64,000 bases of DNA from PUPG01 sp964463915 (lineage in GTDB: Bacteria > Bacteroidota > Bacteroidia > Bacteroidales > UBA7960), in the NCBI GenBank assembly GCA_964463915.1, contig CAYXEH010000001.1, positions 62,001 through 126,000 of the forward strand, read 5' to 3'. Of this stretch, positions 62,385-64,000 are shown piece by piece; position 1 is the first letter of the stretch; every line of letters begins with the position of its first letter. The position numbers and the translations under genes were made by a program. The notes beneath the pieces were generated by a model. That model made no database searches. It had not been told where the DNA came from and saw nothing but the letters and a program-made list of their open reading frames with translations.

Positions 62385-62645
62385 AACTTATCCTCCATTT
62401 TTATCGGTTTATAAAAAGCGTTTCAATATTTCATATGAAAGGGGGTTAAAAATCAACAGTGGTGTGAAAATTAAACCCCATTAAGAATTGTTTTTCCTGC
62501 ATTTTGGCACCCAATAAAGGGGAAACCTCATTTTTCCCTTTAAAAAAGACAAATACCATACCACATACTTTTATTTGACTGAAGCTGAAAACCGTGTATA
62601 TTTTTATTATCGGCACACTTCATTTATATCCACATACGAAAATAT

Positions 62646-62661
62646 TGGCTCTGTTTTTGCA
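62646..62661 (+). promoter_or_regulatory. Sigma-54 (RpoN) promoter candidate for the erythromycin-esterase-like gene
   Basis: TGGCTCTGTTTTTGCA has GG and GC separated by exactly 10 bases. The -12 half (TTTTTGCA) fits the consensus fully and the -24 half (TGGCTC) differs at one base. The predicted start lies near 62672, nine bases before the ATG. The rest of the 296-base divergent gap holds no clear palindromic activator site. Confidence 0.6.
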
Positions 62662-62680
62662 CGGTTCATCGTAAAACAAT

Positions 62681-64000
62681 ATGATTATGCCACTTTTTAA
62701 TAAAAACGCGACAAATATCCCTGAAAAAGACATTATTGACCTGGTTCAGCGTCATTCTCATGACCTTGACCGGGGCCTTGAGCCCCTGCTGGAAAAAATC
62801 GGAGACGCACGGATCGTGTTGCTGGGGGAAGCCTCCCATGGAACCCATGAATATTATCTCTGGCGTTCGCGCATTACCCAGCGACTGGTTAAAGAAAAAG
62901 GATTCAAAATAATCGGGGTGGAGGGTGACTGGCCTGACTGCTACCAAATTAACCGGTATATTCGTCATTATGCCGACAGCAGGCCATCGGCAGTTGAAGT
63001 ATTGAAAGAATTCGATCGGTGGCCCAGCTGGATGTGGGCCAATTGGGAAATCGCTGCTCTGATGGAGTGGCTGAAAAAATATAATTCAGAAAAACCATTT
63101 AATCAACAAACCGGATTTTACGGGCTTGATGTATACAGTCTTTGGGAATCACTGGAGGCCATTATAGAATATGTACGTAAGCATGATCCGGATGCAACAG
63201 CCGCGGCCGTTGAGGCGCTTCAGTGTTTTGAACCTTATCAGCGCGAAGGTTCAACATACGCCTCCGCTGCCCGTTTTGTACCTGACTCGTGCAAAAAGGA
63301 AGTGCTTGATGTACTCAGAAAGATCAGAATGCGGGTGCCCATGTACAACAGCGATCCGGAGGCACCATTCAGTGCTGAACAAAATGCAATGACCGCCGTA
63401 AATGCCGAACGCTATTACCGCTCCATGATCGAAGGCGGACCGGAATCCTGGAATATCCGTGATACGCATATGACCGACACACTGGAGAAGTTGCTTGATT
63501 TCCATGGTCCCGACTCCAGGGCCATTGTATGGGAACACAATACCCATATCGGTGACGCCCGTGCAACCGGCATGAGTCGTTCGGGAATGGTGAATGTCGG
63601 ACAACTTGTCCGGGAAAAATGGGGACGGTCAAATTCAGTCCTTGTAGGTTTCGGTTCATACGAAGGTTCAGTCATTGCCGGAAGAGGATGGGGATCATCA
63701 ATGGAAGAGATGGAAGTCCCTCCTGCCAGAGAAGATAGCTGGGAAGCCATCCTTCATCAATCCGACCCAAAAAACAAATTGATCATTACCTCCGAGCTGC
63801 GAAAAGAGTCAATGATGACCCAACACTTTAACCATCGGGCCATCGGAGTTGTTTATGATCCTGAACTGGAATACCGGCGAAATTATGTACCAAGCCTGAT
63901 GACGGAACGCTATGATGCCTTTTTATTCCTGGATAAAAGCCAGGGACTGCATCCGGTCAAAGGAAAAGCAGATGTGAGTAAAACCCCGGAAACTTATCCC
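62681..64000 (+). CDS. Erythromycin esterase-family protein, 3' end cut by the window
   Basis: The first 440 codons are visible and the frame runs to the last base, so the C-terminus is missing, though family length suggests little is lost. The motifs GEASHGTHEYYLWR, IIGVEGDWPDCYQINRYIR and VWEHNTHIGDARATGMS are typical of the erythromycin esterase fold, with the catalytic His and Glu in place. Many members are not antibiotic esterases, and the neighbours (BON, PEBP-like, DUF2267) suggest a stress role. The ATG chosen is next to a sigma-54 promoter candidate. Confidence 0.88.
   Translation, partial: MIMPLFNKNATNIPEKDIIDLVQRHSHDLDRGLEPLLEKIGDARIVLLGEASHGTHEYYLWRSRITQRLVKEKGFKIIGVEGDWPDCYQINRYIRHYADSRPSAVEVLKEFDRWPSWMWANWEIAALMEWLKKYNSEKPFNQQTGFYGLDVYSLWESLEAIIEYVRKHDPDATAAAVEALQCFEPYQREGSTYASAARFVPDSCKKEVLDVLRKIRMRVPMYNSDPEAPFSAEQNAMTAVNAERYYRSMIEGGPESWNIRDTHMTDTLEKLLDFHGPDSRAIVWEHNTHIGDARATGMSRSGMVNVGQLVREKWGRSNSVLVGFGSYEGSVIAGRGWGSSMEEMEVPPAREDSWEAILHQSDPKNKLIITSELRKESMMTQHFNHRAIGVVYDPELEYRRNYVPSLMTERYDAFLFLDKSQGLHPVKGKADVSKTPETYP

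Noticed and set aside
1..64000. CRISPR arrays, insertion sequences, prophage or attachment sites.
   Set aside because: No regularly spaced repeats, transposase motifs, terminal repeats or integrase were seen on either strand.

Overview
The window comes from a chromosome of a Bacteroidota bacterium, probably of the Bacteroidales/Marinilabiliales type. The signs are a SusC/SusD pair inside a polysaccharide utilisation locus (PUL), the gene order coiled-coil protein - zapA - 6S RNA - rny, large MacB/FtsX-type permeases, many SPII lipoproteins, and promoters that fit the Bacteroidota pattern TTTG-N19/20-TAnnTTTG (best at tRNA-Pro, the PUL and the DUF134 gene). Most genes lack a strong Shine-Dalgarno sequence. 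Species cannot be fixed from sequence alone.

Layout. 1-2.9 kb: end of a sugar MFS transporter, tRNA-Pro(GGG), a PduO-type cobalamin adenosyltransferase, a LolD-like ATPase and a secreted redoxin. 2.9-6.1 kb: a TlpA-like protein, RNase Y, a 6S RNA candidate, ZapA and a coiled-coil partner. 6.3-11 kb: two tandem membrane histidine kinases, the downstream one with a degenerate ATP-binding domain, then thioredoxin reductase. 11.2-17.2 kb: a serpin lipoprotein in an apparent operon with an Mre11/YhaO-like nuclease and a YhaN/Rad50-like ATPase. 17.2-25.4 kb, minus strand: a large FtsX permease with a candidate sigma-54 promoter and two upstream palindromes 21 bp apart, threonine dehydratase, a nitronate monooxygenase-like enzyme, a serine hydrolase, a CAP-domain protein and a PP2C phosphatase.

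25.5-44.8 kb is a single-direction PUL. It holds a beta-propeller/Y_Y_Y/HTH membrane regulator, then a PKD surface lipoprotein, GH16, SusC, SusD, a sugar MFS, a clan GH-A enzyme (GH158-like), GH3 and a 1120-residue protein without signal peptide that looks like a clan GH-Q (GH94/GH149/GH161) phosphorylase. Together these predict beta-1,3-glucan (laminarin-like) use: surface endo-cleavage by GH16, import by SusCD, trimming by the GH158-like and GH3 enzymes, and phosphorolysis in the cytoplasm. A repeat-rich operator lies over the -33 element of the PUL promoter.

44.8-51 kb: a DUF134 regulator with a palindrome inside its own promoter, a cysteine-free Mrp-type ATPase, a radical SAM protein and a DUF1847 protein, a DUF6544-like membrane protein, a glycosyltransferase, a tiny DksA-like zinc-finger protein and a small lipoprotein. 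51.4-55.4 kb: a sodium/sugar symporter, galactose mutarotase and galactokinase. 55.5-60.6 kb: an AI-2E family protein, a GNAT acetyltransferase, an SppA-like peptidase, an EamA transporter and a hypothetical membrane protein. 60.6-64 kb: a stress-type cluster (three-BON protein, PEBP-like protein, DUF2267 protein) divergent from an erythromycin-esterase-like gene that runs off the window and has a good sigma-54 promoter candidate. No CRISPR array, insertion sequence or rRNA was seen.
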